Positions 50,783 to 60,000 of a stretch of 64,000 nucleotides of DNA are shown one piece after another. Origin of the DNA: Bifidobacterium leontopitheci. GTDB lineage: Bacteria; Actinomycetota; Actinomycetes; Actinomycetales; Bifidobacteriaceae. The DNA lies in assembly GCF_009193355.1 (NCBI RefSeq), contig NZ_WBVT01000003.1, forward strand, positions 1 to 64,000. Direction: 5' to 3'. A program made the position numbers and the translations under genes. Under the pieces are notes generated by a model. It did not search any database, was not told where the DNA came from, and worked only from the letters and a program-made list of their open reading frames with translations. Position 1 is the stretch's first letter. Every line of letters begins with the position of its first letter.

Positions 50783-53071
50783 ATGAGCGACAGGAACAAT
50801 GTGAGTGCTGGCGGCACCCCTGTGAGCCCGGCTTCAGGCGGCTCCGGTGCGGGCGACGACATCGAGGTGCTGGAGATCAGGCGCAAGGACCCGAACGAGA
50901 AGAAGCACCGCTGGTTCGGCGGCGGCAAGAAGACTGCGGACGGTGATTCCGGTGCGTCGGCTGCCGCGGCTGCCGATACGTCGCCGGACGATTCGGGCGA
51001 GACGCGCCCGTCCGGCGGCGAGGGGAGCGATGCCGGCCGTCGAGGCCTGTTCGGCCGTCTGCGCAAGTCCGGTGGCGCCCGCCGCACGTTCAAGCCGTTC
51101 CCCGGCTGGCTGTACGGCGTGCTGTTCGTCGTGTTCGACATGATCGCCGTCGCCGCGCTGGAGATCGGCGTCAGCCAGTCCAGCACGCGCGTCCAGCTGT
51201 CCAGCCCGACCGTCGGCTGGGGGTTCGTCTCGAAGATGTGGACCAAGGGCAACTTCGTGTTCGTGCTGAACCTGCTGCTCATCGGCATGTTGTACCTTGC
51301 GCTGCTCATGCTGTTCAATCGGTTCTGGATCGCGACTCCGGTGCTGCTCGCCGCGGCCATCATCGTCGCGGTCATCGAACATTTCAAGGTGTCGATACGC
51401 TATGAGGCGATTCTGCCGTCCGATCTGGGCTTTCTGAGCGCAAACACGGGCGACCTGCTGAGCTTCACGCCTCCGGGGGCGCATTGGGTGATTCTCTTCG
51501 CGGCGTTGATTTTCGCGGCGTTCGTGGCCGTGTTCGTCGTGCTCAACCACATCGACGGCCGTCATGGCCGCATCATCCGGTTCGACAACAAGGGACTGGC
51601 CGCGGTCAGCCGCGTCCTGCTGCTGCTCGTCCCGTCCCTGTTCTTCGGACTGTACTGCGCGCAGGTCAGCACGGTCGACTCGTGGGCGTACCGGTTCTCC
51701 CGTGCGATGGGCGACACGCCGTCCATGTGGGATTCCGTTTACGACGCGCAGCGCAACGGTCCGCTGATCTCTTTCACCCGGCAGCTCAACCCGATGATCA
51801 TGGAGAAGCCGGAAAACTACAGCAAGGAGACGATGCAGGCCGTCGTCAAACGGTACGAGAAGGCCGCCAAGCAGATCAACGAGACGCGCAAGACCAGTCT
51901 GACCGACTCGACGGTCGTGTATGTGCTCTCCGAATCGTTCTCCGATCCGTCGCGCGTGCCGGGACTGACCCTCAACAAGGACGCGATGCCGAACATCCGC
52001 AAGATCAAGGCCGGCACCACGAGCGGACTCATGCTCTCGTCCGGCTACGGCGGCGGCACCGCGAACCTTGAGTACATGGGACTGTCCGGCCTGAGCATGG
52101 CCAATTTCGACGCCTCGCTCACCAGCCCCTACCAGCAGCTGGTGCCGAGCCAGCATTGGACGCCGACCATCAACCAGATGTGGGGCGCGCCGAAGAACTC
52201 GATCGCCTTCCACCCGTACGAACCGTCCATGTACTCGCGAGCCATCAACTACCAGAAGTTCGGCTTCTCTCACTTCTACACGCTCGAAGGCAAGGACATC
52301 ATCAAGTACCAGGACAAGATCGACGACTCGCCGTACGTCTCCGACGCCGCCACCTACAAGAGCGCGCTGGAGGACATCAGCGCCTCGAAGTCCAACCAGT
52401 TCGTGCAGATCATCACCATGCAGAACCACATGCCGTACAACGGCTGGTACCGCAACAACGAGTTCAAGGCGACCGCGTCCGAGGGCGCGCAGCAGCTTGA
52501 CGGTGACGAGACGAAGTCCATCGACACGTACGCGAAGGGCGCGAGCATCACCGACGTGGAGACGAAGAAATTCCTGGACGAGCTGGACAAGCTCGACAAG
52601 CCGGTCACGGTCGTCTTCTACGGCGACCACCTGCCCGGCATCTACGAGACCGCCAGCCAGGACACGAACAATTCGCTCGCCCTGCACCTGACCGACTATT
52701 TCATCTGGTCGAACAAGGCGTCCGACTCGCAGGGCCACGTCAACAACGACAGCGCGTACTCGTCGCCGAACTTCTTCGTGGCGCAGGCCGCCGAGCACAT
52801 GAATGCGAAGGTGTCGCCGTATCTGGCGTTCCTGACGCGCATGCACGAGAAGGTCTCCGCGATGGAGCCGCCTGTCGTCAACAAGATCCAAGGATGGGAC
52901 CGCATCCCCGAAGGCCAGGACATCTATCTTGACCAGAGCGGCAAGCCGATGGCCGAAAGCGAGTTCGACGAGCAGACGAAGCAGCTTATGGAGGACTACA
53001 AGCTGATCCAGTACGACATCACCGCCGGCGACAACTATCTCAAGGACACCGGCTTCATGGACCTGCCGTAA
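50783..53071 (+). CDS. LTA-synthase-like sulfatase-family membrane protein
   Basis: 762 residues. The cytoplasmic N-terminus of about 100 residues is charged and low-complexity. Five TM helices lie between about 108 and 300. From about 375 an extracytoplasmic LtaS-type domain follows: metal ligand E384 in VLSESFSDPSRVPG, catalytic T426 in GYGGGTANLEY, and FYGDHLPG metal site. It is the paralogue of the sulfatase half of the protein at 20198-23860, with many identical stretches (HINTYAKG/SIDTYAKG, the QLVP-type block, the closing LIQYDITAG). It likely transfers glycerophosphate to a cell-envelope lipoglycan or LTA. The ribosome site is weak (GCAGG). It is ended by two hairpin terminators. Confidence 0.92.
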   Translation: MSDRNNVSAGGTPVSPASGGSGAGDDIEVLEIRRKDPNEKKHRWFGGGKKTADGDSGASAAAAADTSPDDSGETRPSGGEGSDAGRRGLFGRLRKSGGARRTFKPFPGWLYGVLFVVFDMIAVAALEIGVSQSSTRVQLSSPTVGWGFVSKMWTKGNFVFVLNLLLIGMLYLALLMLFNRFWIATPVLLAAAIIVAVIEHFKVSIRYEAILPSDLGFLSANTGDLLSFTPPGAHWVILFAALIFAAFVAVFVVLNHIDGRHGRIIRFDNKGLAAVSRVLLLLVPSLFFGLYCAQVSTVDSWAYRFSRAMGDTPSMWDSVYDAQRNGPLISFTRQLNPMIMEKPENYSKETMQAVVKRYEKAAKQINETRKTSLTDSTVVYVLSESFSDPSRVPGLTLNKDAMPNIRKIKAGTTSGLMLSSGYGGGTANLEYMGLSGLSMANFDASLTSPYQQLVPSQHWTPTINQMWGAPKNSIAFHPYEPSMYSRAINYQKFGFSHFYTLEGKDIIKYQDKIDDSPYVSDAATYKSALEDISASKSNQFVQIITMQNHMPYNGWYRNNEFKATASEGAQQLDGDETKSIDTYAKGASITDVETKKFLDELDKLDKPVTVVFYGDHLPGIYETASQDTNNSLALHLTDYFIWSNKASDSQGHVNNDSAYSSPNFFVAQAAEHMNAKVSPYLAFLTRMHEKVSAMEPPVVNKIQGWDRIPEGQDIYLDQSGKPMAESEFDEQTKQLMEDYKLIQYDITAGDNYLKDTGFMDLP

Positions 53072-53093
53072 GGTCGTTGCCGTACGGTATGAC

Positions 53094-53125
53094 GAAGACC
53101 CGCCCTCTTATGAGGACGGGCCTTC
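53094..53125 (+). terminator. intrinsic terminator 1 after the LTA-synthase-like gene
   Basis: GAAGACCCGCCCTC / GAGGACGGGCCTTC stem with a TTAT loop, 23 bases after the stop codon. Confidence 0.65.
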
Positions 53126-53158
53126 ACTGTATTGCGCTGCTGACCGTGGGCTCAATAT

Positions 53159-53185
53159 CGCCCCCGCTGGCGGGGGCGTTTCTTT
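53159..53185 (+). terminator. intrinsic terminator 2, GC-rich hairpin with T-run
   Basis: CGCCCCCGC-TGGC-GGGGGCG followed by TTTCTTTG. A textbook intrinsic terminator; the hairpin core is shared with the element between purM and purD. Confidence 0.85.
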
Positions 53186-53213
53186 GTGTGTTATAAGTTT
53201 GGGTGGTGTGGCT

Positions 53214-53391
53214 GCAAGGCGTACCGAGGGAAGGCGTACTCAGTACGTCGACCGAGGAACAACGCAGCAGACGCGCCGGCCGTATGCCTGTAGGGTGGGC
53301 ATGTGTGCGGTAGCAAGGCGTGGAAGACGAAGGCGTACTGAGTACGTCGAGTCTTCCGCAACGCAGCTAACGCTCCATGCCCGCCCTACAG
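53214..53391. repeat. two copies of a nested hairpin element
   Basis: Copy 1 (from 53214) and copy 2 (from 53313) share GCAAGGCGT, GAAGGCGTACTSAGTACGTCG and CAACGCAGC in the same order, 99 bases apart. Copy 2 folds well: GGAAGAC/GTCTTCC outside and GTACT/AGTAC inside, with GAAGGC and GTCGA as an internal loop. It is enclosed by CTGTAGGGTGGGCATG (53287-53302) and CATGCCCGCCCTACAG (53374-53389), one mismatch. Copy 1 keeps the inner helix but its outer arms are CCGAGG on both sides and do not pair. The element reaches into the purD stop codon. Confidence 0.75.
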
Positions 53392-54651
53392 GGCGCGGAA
53401 GCCGATGTCGTGGCGATAGAACATCCCCGTCGTGTCCAGCTGGTCGATGATGCCGTAGACCTTGTCCTGCGCGTCCTTGATGGTCGGCGCGGTGGTTTCG
53501 ACGAAGAGGACGCGGCCGGAGGAGGCGACGAGCTGGCCGTCGTCGTTCTTGGCGACGCCGGCGTAGTAGACGTGGGAGTCGCTGTCGACGTCGATGGCGG
53601 GGATGTGGGCGCCCTTGATGACGTTGGTGGGGTAGCCGTCGGAGGCGAGGACGACGCCGAGGGTGGCGTCGCCGGTCTTCCAGGTGAACTCGGGGGTGCC
53701 GCCGTCGAGGATGGCGCTGATGCCGGAGCCGAGGTCGGAGGTGAGGCGGGGGAGGACGACTTCGGTTTCGGGGTCGCCGAAGCGGGCGTTGAATTCGATG
53801 ACCTTGGGGCCGTCGGCGGTGGCGATCAGGCCGGCGTAGAGGATGCCGGTGAAGGGGGTGCCTTCGGCGGCCATGGCTTCGACGGTGGGGCGCACGATGG
53901 TGCTGATGGCGGTGTCGATGACATCCTGGCCGATCTGGGGGACGGGGCTGTAGGCACCCATGCCGCCGGTGTTGGGGCCCTTGTCGCCGTCGTAGGCGCG
54001 CTTGTGGTCCTGGGCGATGGGCATGGGCCAGAATTCGGTGCCGCGCACGAAGCTCATGAGGGAGAACTCCTGGCCTTCGAGGAAGTCTTCGATGACGACT
54101 TTGGCGCCGGCCTTGCCGAAGCGGTGGTCGATGAAGATGTCGTCGAGCGCGGCGACGGCGGTGTCCTCGTCCATGGCGACGGTGACGCCCTTGCCGGCGG
54201 CCAGGCCGTCGGCCTTGATGACGATGGGTGCGCCGTGTTCGCGCACGTAGGCGACGGATTCGTCGAGGTTGTCGAAGGTGCGGTATTTCGCGGTCGGGAT
54301 GCCGTGGCGTTCCATGAGCTGCTTGGCGAAGTCCTTGGAGCCTTCGATCTGGGCGGCGGCCTTGCTGGGGCCGAAGGCCTTGAGGCCTGCGGCGGCGAAG
54401 TCGTCGACGATGCCGTCGATCAGCGGCACTTCGGGGCCGACGAACGCCCAGTCGTACTGGTTGTCCTGCATGAAGGCGATGAGTGCGGCGTGGTTGGATT
54501 CGTCGATCTGCGTGGTGCGGATGCCGTCGAGTTCCATGCCGGGGTTGCCGGGGGCGACGGTGACTTCGCTGACGCTGTCGCCGCGCAGCAGCGCGTGGGA
54601 GATGGCGTGCTCGCGCGCGCCGGAGCCGATGACCAGAACCTTCTGTCCCAT
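53386..54651 (-). CDS. purD: phosphoribosylamine--glycine ligase
   Basis: ATP-grasp enzyme of step 2 in purine synthesis (GAR synthetase). 421 residues, normal length: VLVIGSGAREHAISHAL, FVGPEVPLIDGIVDDF, IVIKADGLAAGKGV, GGMGAYSPVP and EFNARFGDPETEVVLP. ATG preceded by GGACAGAAGG-type leader (read minus strand). It is last in the purF-purM-purD run; a 145-base spacer with a double hairpin separates it from purM. Confidence 0.97.
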   Translation of the reverse strand: MGQKVLVIGSGAREHAISHALLRGDSVSEVTVAPGNPGMELDGIRTTQIDESNHAALIAFMQDNQYDWAFVGPEVPLIDGIVDDFAAAGLKAFGPSKAAAQIEGSKDFAKQLMERHGIPTAKYRTFDNLDESVAYVREHGAPIVIKADGLAAGKGVTVAMDEDTAVAALDDIFIDHRFGKAGAKVVIEDFLEGQEFSLMSFVRGTEFWPMPIAQDHKRAYDGDKGPNTGGMGAYSPVPQIGQDVIDTAISTIVRPTVEAMAAEGTPFTGILYAGLIATADGPKVIEFNARFGDPETEVVLPRLTSDLGSGISAILDGGTPEFTWKTGDATLGVVLASDGYPTNVIKGAHIPAIDVDSDSHVYYAGVAKNDDGQLVASSGRVLFVETTAPTIKDAQDKVYGIIDQLDTTGMFYRHDIGFRAL

Positions 54652-54673
54652 TGTTTGGGTCCTTTCAATCTAG

Positions 54674-54725
54674 AAGGCCCCCGCTGGCGGGGGCTGTCCG
54701 TCATAGACGGACTGGGGGTGGCCTT
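54674..54725. repeat. double-hairpin element between purM and purD
   Basis: GCCCCCGC-TGGC-GGGGGC is followed directly by TGTCCGTC-ATA-GACGGAC and CTGGGGGTGG. An outer AAGGCC/GGCCTT pair closes the whole unit. The same plan (GCTCCCGCTGGCGGGAGC, TGTCTCGC-ATG-CGCGAGAC, TGAGGATGG) occurs at 59593-59640. A stable RNA structure here could modulate purD expression. Confidence 0.75.
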
Positions 54726-54796
54726 CGTCAGGCGGCCGCCCCCAGTTTCATTGTGCACGTTGCGGCATCCGCCAGCGGAGGAGCCGCGGATGTACG

Positions 54797-55834
54797 TTAC
54801 TTGAGTACGATCTGCTGGCCGTCGACGGCCTTGCCGATACGGCCGACGAGGTATCCGGTCTCGCCGTTGTCCTTGAGCAGGGCGAGGGTTTCGTCGGCGC
54901 GGTCGGCGGGGACGGCGAGCACCATGCCCAGACCCATGTTGAAGATGTTGTACATCTCCTTGTGGTCGATGTCGCCGGCCTTCTCGAGCACGTCGAAGAT
55001 AGGCAGGACGGGCCAGGTGCCGAGGTCGATCTCGGCGGCGAGGCCGTCGGGGATCATGCGCGGGATGTTTTCGATGAATCCGCCGCCGGTGATGTGGGCG
55101 ACGCCCTTGACCACGCCCGCCTTGAACAGGGGCTTGAGGGTCTTGACGTAGATCTTGGTGGGGGTGAGGATCACGTCGCCGAGCTTGGCGCCGCCGAGTT
55201 CGGGCAGTTCGGTGTCCACGGTGTAGCCGGCCTGTTCGAAGAGCGCCTTGCGCACGAGCGAGAAGCCGTTGGAGTGGATGCCGGTGGAGGGCAGGCCGAT
55301 GAGCGCGTCGCCTTCGGTGATGGTGGAGCCGTCGACGATGGCGGACTTTTCGGCCACACCGACTGCGAAGCCGGCGAGATCGTACTCGTCCGGATCGTAC
55401 ATGCCGGGCATTTCGGCGGTCTCGCCGCCGATCAGGCCCGCCTCGGACTCCACGCAGCCGTCGGCCACGCCGGAGACGACCTGCTCGAGCAGTGCCGGGT
55501 CGTTCTTGCCGCAGGCGATGTAGTCGAGGAAGAAGAGCGGCTGGGCGCCCTGGGCGGCGATGTCGTTGACGCACATGGCCACGCAGTCGATGCCGATGGT
55601 GTTGTGACGGCCGACCATCTTGGCGACCATGAGCTTGGTGCCTACGCCGTCGGTGCCGGAGATGAGCACCGGCTCCTTGTAGCCGAGCGAGGCGAGGTCG
55701 AACAGGCCGCCGAAGCCACCGATGCCGCCGACGACGCCCGGGCGCGTGGTGCGGGCCACGTGGGATTTGATGCGCTTGACGACTTCGTAGCCAGCTTCGA
55801 CGCTGACACCGGCGTTCTCGTATGCTTTGGGCAT
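54797..55834 (-). CDS. purM: phosphoribosylformylglycinamidine cyclo-ligase
   Basis: AIR synthetase, step 5 of purine synthesis. 345 residues: [17 protein letters not shown] start, [56 protein letters not shown] and [14 protein letters not shown]-type motif (here [14 protein letters not shown]). All are typical. AAGAAAGGTA precedes the ATG. It lies 130 bases downstream of purF in the same direction. Confidence 0.97.
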   Translation of the reverse strand: MPKAYENAGVSVEAGYEVVKRIKSHVARTTRPGVVGGIGGFGGLFDLASLGYKEPVLISGTDGVGTKLMVAKMVGRHNTIGIDCVAMCVNDIAAQGAQPLFFLDYIACGKNDPALLEQVVSGVADGCVESEAGLIGGETAEMPGMYDPDEYDLAGFAVGVAEKSAIVDGSTITEGDALIGLPSTGIHSNGFSLVRKALFEQAGYTVDTELPELGGAKLGDVILTPTKIYVKTLKPLFKAGVVKGVAHITGGGFIENIPRMIPDGLAAEIDLGTWPVLPIFDVLEKAGDIDHKEMYNIFNMGLGMVLAVPADRADETLALLKDNGETGYLVGRIGKAVDGQQIVLK

Positions 55835-55964
55835 GACGTACCTTTCTTGCTGTTCTCTATGCTGTTGCTGTTGGTTGGGTTGTTCGGCTGTGTCTTGTGA
55901 TTGTACGTGACGGATGGCCGGGCGGAGGGGCCGTGCCGTCCGCGAAGCCCCTCCGATGGCTTTT

Positions 55965-57476
55965 CTACTCGGCCGTCACCGGTGCGGTGGCGTACTCGTT
56001 GCCGATGTACTTGCTCTTGTAGAGTGCGAATTCGGGCAGGCGCACGCGGTCCTCGGGGGTGAGGGATTTGAGGAAGTCCTGCTCGTAGTCGTCGAGCGCG
56101 GTCGGGTAGTCGCCGTTGAAGTAGGCGACGCACAGGCCGCCATAAGGCGCCTGGGCGTTGAGTCCGATGGACTCGACCAGGCCGTCGAGCGACAGGAAGG
56201 CGAGCGAGTCGGCGCCGATGTATTCGCGGATCTCCTCGACGGTTTTCTTCGCGGCGATCAGCTCCTTGGTGGTGGAGATGTCGATGCCGTAGAAGCACGG
56301 GTACTTGAGAGGCGGCGAGCTGATGCGCATGTGCACTTCGGCGGCGCCGGCCTCCTTGAGCAGCTGGACGATGCGCTTCGAGGTGGTGCCGCGCACGATG
56401 GAGTCGTCGATGACGATGACGCGCTTGCCGCGCACCACGCCGCGTACGGCGGACAGCTTCATGCGCACGCCCTGCTCGCGCAGCTCCTGCGTCGGCTGGA
56501 TGAAGGTGCGGGCGACGTACTGGTTCTTGATCAGGCCCATCTCGTTGGGCAGGTGCGCGGCTTCGGCGTAGCCGGACGCCGCGGACAGCGACGAGTTCGG
56601 CACGCCGATGACCATGTCCGCGTCGACCGGGGATTCGGCGGCGAGGCGGGCGCCCATGCGCTTGCGCGCGGAGTGCACGTTGACGCCGTAGATGTCGGAG
56701 TCGGGGCGGGCGAAGTAGATGAACTCCATCGAGCAGATGGCCAGCTGCGTCTTGTTGGTGTACTGCACGATCTTGTAGCCGTGGTCGGAGACGACGATGA
56801 TTTCGCCCGGGCGGATGTTGCGCACCAGCTCGGCGCCGACCACGTCAAGCGCACAGGTCTCGGAGGCGAGCACGTAGGCGCCGTTCTTCATGCGGCCGAG
56901 CGAGAGCGGGCGGAAGCCGTTCGGATCGAGCGCGCCGATCATCGCGTCCTCGGTCATGAGCAGGTAGGCGAATCCGCCGTGCACGGTGTTGAGCGCCTCC
57001 TTGAGCTTGTCCATGAACGTGGGCTTGTCGGAGCGGCGGATGAGGTGCATGAGCACTTCGGTGTCGGAGTTCGAGTGGAAGATCGCGCCTTCGTCCTCGA
57101 GGTGGCGGCGCAGCGACGGGCAGTTGGTGAGGTTGCCGTTGTGGCACAGCGCCATGTCGCCGTCGTGGAAGCGGAAGATGAAGGGCTGGATGTTGTCGGT
57201 CGTGCCGGAGCCGGCGGTGGCGTAGCGCACGTGGCCGATCGCCTTGTCGCCCTTGAGGCGGGAGATCTCGCGCTCGTCGCCGAACACCTGGGTGAGCAGG
57301 CCGAGCCCGCGGTGACCAATCAGATGACCGTGGTCGTTGGAGACGATGCCGGCGCCCTCCTGTCCGCGGTGCTGCAGGGCGTGGAGGCCGAAGTACGTGA
57401 GTCGGGCGGCGTCCGGGTGACCCCATACGCCGAAGATGCCGCATTCTTCGTGAATGTCTTCGAGTTCAGCTGACAA
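55965..57476 (-). CDS. purF: amidophosphoribosyltransferase
   Basis: First committed step of purine synthesis (PRPP + glutamine). 503 residues. An N-terminal Ntn-hydrolase glutaminase domain has its catalytic cysteine in [10 protein letters not shown], which is preceded by an 11-residue propeptide. The C-terminal PRTase domain contains [20 protein letters not shown]. The start codon is TTG, eight bases after AAGGAG; no ATG fits the known N-terminus. It is the first gene of purF-purM-purD and divergent from the Y-polymerase gene across a 288-base gap. Confidence 0.96.
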   Translation of the reverse strand: MSAELEDIHEECGIFGVWGHPDAARLTYFGLHALQHRGQEGAGIVSNDHGHLIGHRGLGLLTQVFGDEREISRLKGDKAIGHVRYATAGSGTTDNIQPFIFRFHDGDMALCHNGNLTNCPSLRRHLEDEGAIFHSNSDTEVLMHLIRRSDKPTFMDKLKEALNTVHGGFAYLLMTEDAMIGALDPNGFRPLSLGRMKNGAYVLASETCALDVVGAELVRNIRPGEIIVVSDHGYKIVQYTNKTQLAICSMEFIYFARPDSDIYGVNVHSARKRMGARLAAESPVDADMVIGVPNSSLSAASGYAEAAHLPNEMGLIKNQYVARTFIQPTQELREQGVRMKLSAVRGVVRGKRVIVIDDSIVRGTTSKRIVQLLKEAGAAEVHMRISSPPLKYPCFYGIDISTTKELIAAKKTVEEIREYIGADSLAFLSLDGLVESIGLNAQAPYGGLCVAYFNGDYPTALDDYEQDFLKSLTPEDRVRLPEFALYKSKYIGNEYATAPVTAE

Positions 57477-57667
57477 GCCAAAAGCTCCTTTTCAAACTGG
57501 GAGACGAGGGGATTAGCTAGCCATCCAGTCTAGCAATCGGCGGCTACATCGGACCGTCCGCCGCGCCTTCGCCAGGGTTTGCGGGCTCCGGCAAAGGCAT
57601 ACGCCGTTTTCGCGTGCGCAAGCCGGGAAGTCCAATGGTAATCATATGCTTGTTCGCATCAAGTAAT

Positions 57668-57683
57668 CGAACATGTGTATGAT
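57668..57683 (+). promoter_or_regulatory. possible SOS (LexA-type) box and promoter of the Y-polymerase gene
   Basis: CGAACATGTGTATGAT contains the left half of the actinobacterial/Gram-positive LexA box (GAAC-N4-GTTC) with two mismatches on the right (GTAT), and overlaps a TATGAT -10. A separate TTGTTCG lies 17 bases upstream. A DNA-damage regulation is expected for the gene; the box itself is weak. Confidence 0.35.
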
Positions 57684-57764
57684 ATGGTGCGTGCTTGGGG
57701 CGGCCCGCCGTTTCCGGGAGCCTGAACCAGGGCGTACACGTAGCAGCCTCGGGGAGGTGTGATG

Positions 57765-59507
57765 ATGAACGGGGAAGGGTCCGCCGGCACGGCGGGGATG
57801 CCACGGCATGATGCTTCGCGTGGCGGCTCGATCGGAGCCGACGGCCGTGCCCACGTCTATCTCGCCATCGACCTGAAGTCGTTCTATGCGTCGGCCGAAT
57901 GCGTGGCGCGCGGGCTTGATCCGCTGACGACGAATCTGGTGGTCGCCGACGCCAGCCGTACCGAGAAGACCATATGCCTGGCGGTGTCGCCGTCGCTGAA
58001 GGCCTATGGGCTGCCGGGGCGGCCGCGCCTGTTCGAGGTGGTCGAGAAGATGCGCGCGGTCAACGCCCAGCGTCGTCTGCGTTCGCCCAACGGCCGGCTG
58101 GTGGGAGCGTCCACGGACGCGCGTGAACTGGAGGAGTCGCCATGGCTGGAGGCCTCCTATCTGGTGGCCAAGCCGCGCATGGCCCATTATCTGGAGGTCA
58201 GCGGTCGCATATACGGCATCTACCTGCGCTATGCCGCGCCGGAGCATATCCACGTATACTCCATCGATGAGGTGTTCATCGACGCCACGCCATACCTGCG
58301 GGCCTTGGGCATGGGGCCGCACGCGATGGCCCGGACCATCGTGCGCGACATTCTGGCCGAGACGGGCATCACCGCCACGGCGGGCATCGGGACCAATATG
58401 TATCTGGCGAAGGTCGCCATGGACGTCGTCGCCAAGCACATGCCGGCGGACGCGGACGGCGTGCGCGTGGCCGAGCTCGATGAGATGTCGTATCGAAGGC
58501 TGTTGTGGGACCACCGACCACTCACCGACTTCTGGCGTGTGGGCCGCGGCTACGCCCGCAAGCTCGAGGCCATGGGGTTGCTGACCATGGGCGACATCGC
58601 CCGATGCTCGCTCGGCAGGGCCTCCGACTATTACAACGAGGATCTGCTCTACCGCATGTTCGGCGTGAACGCCGAACTGCTCATCGACCACGCATGGGGG
58701 TGGGAGCCGTGCACGATCGCCGACATTCAGGCGTATACGCCGGAATCGCACAGCATCAGCAGCGGGCAAGTGCTCACCGGCCCCGCCGATTATGCCACCG
58801 GAAGGCTCATCGTCAAGGAGATGGCCGATACGCTCGCCCTCGACCTGGTGTCGAAACGTGTGCTGACGAATCGGTTGGCCCTCGCCGTCGGCTATGACTC
58901 CGGCAGCCTTGACCCCTCCAGGCTGGATGCCGGAGTCGGTGCCGCGATGAAACGGACGGCTGCGCGTGCGCAGGAAAGCTATCGGGGTCCGGTCTCCGTC
59001 GACCATTATGGTCGGCGTGTACCCAAACCGGTCTCTGGAATGATTGATCTGGGGGAGTTCACCTCGTCGGCGACAAGCATCCGCGAAGCCATGGTGACGC
59101 TGTACGAGCGAATCGTGGATTCGTGGCTGCTCGTGCGCCGACTCACCGTCATCGCGGCGGATGTGGCCACGGCGGCCGACCTTGCGGCCGGGCGCCGGTA
59201 TGAGCAGCCGGGGCTGTTCGAGGAGACGGCGGATGAGGACGCGGGGCGCCTTCGCGAGGAGGATCCGGGCGAGACGACGAACGGGACGGTACGTTCCTCG
59301 CACACGGGTTCTGACGGCCGTGATTCCGGGCGCGTGCCGAATCCGGGGGAGCGGGAGCGTCGAAAACGCCGGGAGCATGACGTGCAGCAGGCGCTGCTGG
59401 ACGTCAAACGGAAATTCGGTCGTAACGCCGTCATCAAGGCGATGGACATGGAGGACGGCGCCACCGGTCAGGAACGCAACCGTCAGATCGGAGGCCACCG
59501 GGCATGA
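57765..59507 (+). CDS. Y-family DNA polymerase (UvrX/DinB-like)
   Basis: 580 residues; translesion polymerase. Palm motifs: AIDLKSFYASAECVARG (first metal aspartate) and VYSIDEVFID (catalytic S-I-D-E), then thumb TAGIGTNMYLAKVAMD and a little-finger domain. The LDPLTTNLVVADASRTEKT signature is of the UvrX/YqjW (UmuC-like) subgroup. The tail of about 110 residues is highly charged (ERERRKRREHDVQQALLDVK). The beta-clamp motif is plausible in QPGLFEE (about residue 484). GGGGAGG precedes ATG 57765 by seven bases; GTG 57759 and ATG 57762 are alternatives. A small YolD-like partner gene follows, as in many Gram-positive SOS cassettes. Confidence 0.92.
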   Translation: MNGEGSAGTAGMPRHDASRGGSIGADGRAHVYLAIDLKSFYASAECVARGLDPLTTNLVVADASRTEKTICLAVSPSLKAYGLPGRPRLFEVVEKMRAVNAQRRLRSPNGRLVGASTDARELEESPWLEASYLVAKPRMAHYLEVSGRIYGIYLRYAAPEHIHVYSIDEVFIDATPYLRALGMGPHAMARTIVRDILAETGITATAGIGTNMYLAKVAMDVVAKHMPADADGVRVAELDEMSYRRLLWDHRPLTDFWRVGRGYARKLEAMGLLTMGDIARCSLGRASDYYNEDLLYRMFGVNAELLIDHAWGWEPCTIADIQAYTPESHSISSGQVLTGPADYATGRLIVKEMADTLALDLVSKRVLTNRLALAVGYDSGSLDPSRLDAGVGAAMKRTAARAQESYRGPVSVDHYGRRVPKPVSGMIDLGEFTSSATSIREAMVTLYERIVDSWLLVRRLTVIAADVATAADLAAGRRYEQPGLFEETADEDAGRLREEDPGETTNGTVRSSHTGSDGRDSGRVPNPGERERRKRREHDVQQALLDVKRKFGRNAVIKAMDMEDGATGQERNRQIGGHRA

Positions 59508-59592
59508 CCCCAGAGTTCACCCGCTGAGCGGGCCAGCCTGATGAGATGTGCGCTCGCGCAGCCGTAATGTGCCCACGTGGAGACCCGTCATT

Positions 59593-59640
59593 CGCTCCCG
59601 CTGGCGGGAGCTGTCTCGCATGCGCGAGACTGAGGATGGT
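59593..59640. repeat. double-hairpin element, second copy
   Basis: GCTCCCGC-TGGC-GGGAGC followed by TGTCTCGC-ATG-CGCGAGAC and TGAGGATGG. Same plan as 54674-54725 with compensating changes in both stems, so the fold is conserved rather than the bases. It lies between the polymerase gene and its small partner. Confidence 0.75.
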
Positions 59641-59676
59641 TGAAGCAGAAGAACCTGAGGAAAGGAGCCGTACACC

Positions 59677-59895
59677 ATGCCATTGCATGAGACCCACCGT
59701 TACGACGACATCATCAACCTGCCGCATCATGTCTCGCATAGGCATCCGCCGATGTCCCGGCAGAAACGCGCCGCCCAGTTCATGCCGTTCGCCGCGCTTA
59801 CCGGCTATGAGCAGGTTCTCTCCCGCACGGCGCAGGACTCCGAAGCCGCGGTCGCACAGGCCGACACCGCCGGAGACACCGACTTCGGCGCATAG
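59677..59895 (+). CDS. small YolD-like partner of the Y-family polymerase
   Basis: 72 residues. YDDIINLPHHVSHRHPPMS and RAAQFMPFAALTGYEQVLS match the short proteins found next to Y-family polymerases in Clostridia and bifidobacteria (YolD-like, accessory to UvrX/UmuC). They are thought to act like UmuD in supporting the polymerase; this is not proven. AGGAAAGGAG stands ten bases before the ATG. Expected to be co-transcribed with the polymerase across the 169-base gap that holds the double hairpin. Confidence 0.8.
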   Translation: MPLHETHRYDDIINLPHHVSHRHPPMSRQKRAAQFMPFAALTGYEQVLSRTAQDSEAAVAQADTAGDTDFGA

Positions 59896-59903
59896 CTTTT
59901 ACG

Positions 59904-59954
59904 CCATGCCCGGAAGTGAGGAGCCCGTCTCTCGCTCCTCATTCCCGGGCATGG
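59904..59954. terminator. long hairpin between convergent genes
   Basis: CCATGCCCGG..GTGAGGAGC and GCTCCTCAT..CCGGGCATGG form a 20-base imperfect stem with a nine-base loop, between the ends of two convergent genes. No T-run, so a terminator role is only likely by position. Confidence 0.5.
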
Positions 59955-60000
59955 ACGATGACAGTCTCCGGTTGCTGATGTGGTGCCGGGGCGAAGCAGC

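Noticed and set aside
53377-54804. 475-codon frame opposite purD
   Set aside because: A Gly/Asp/Val-rich translation typical of the antisense of a high-GC gene; purD on the other strand is complete.
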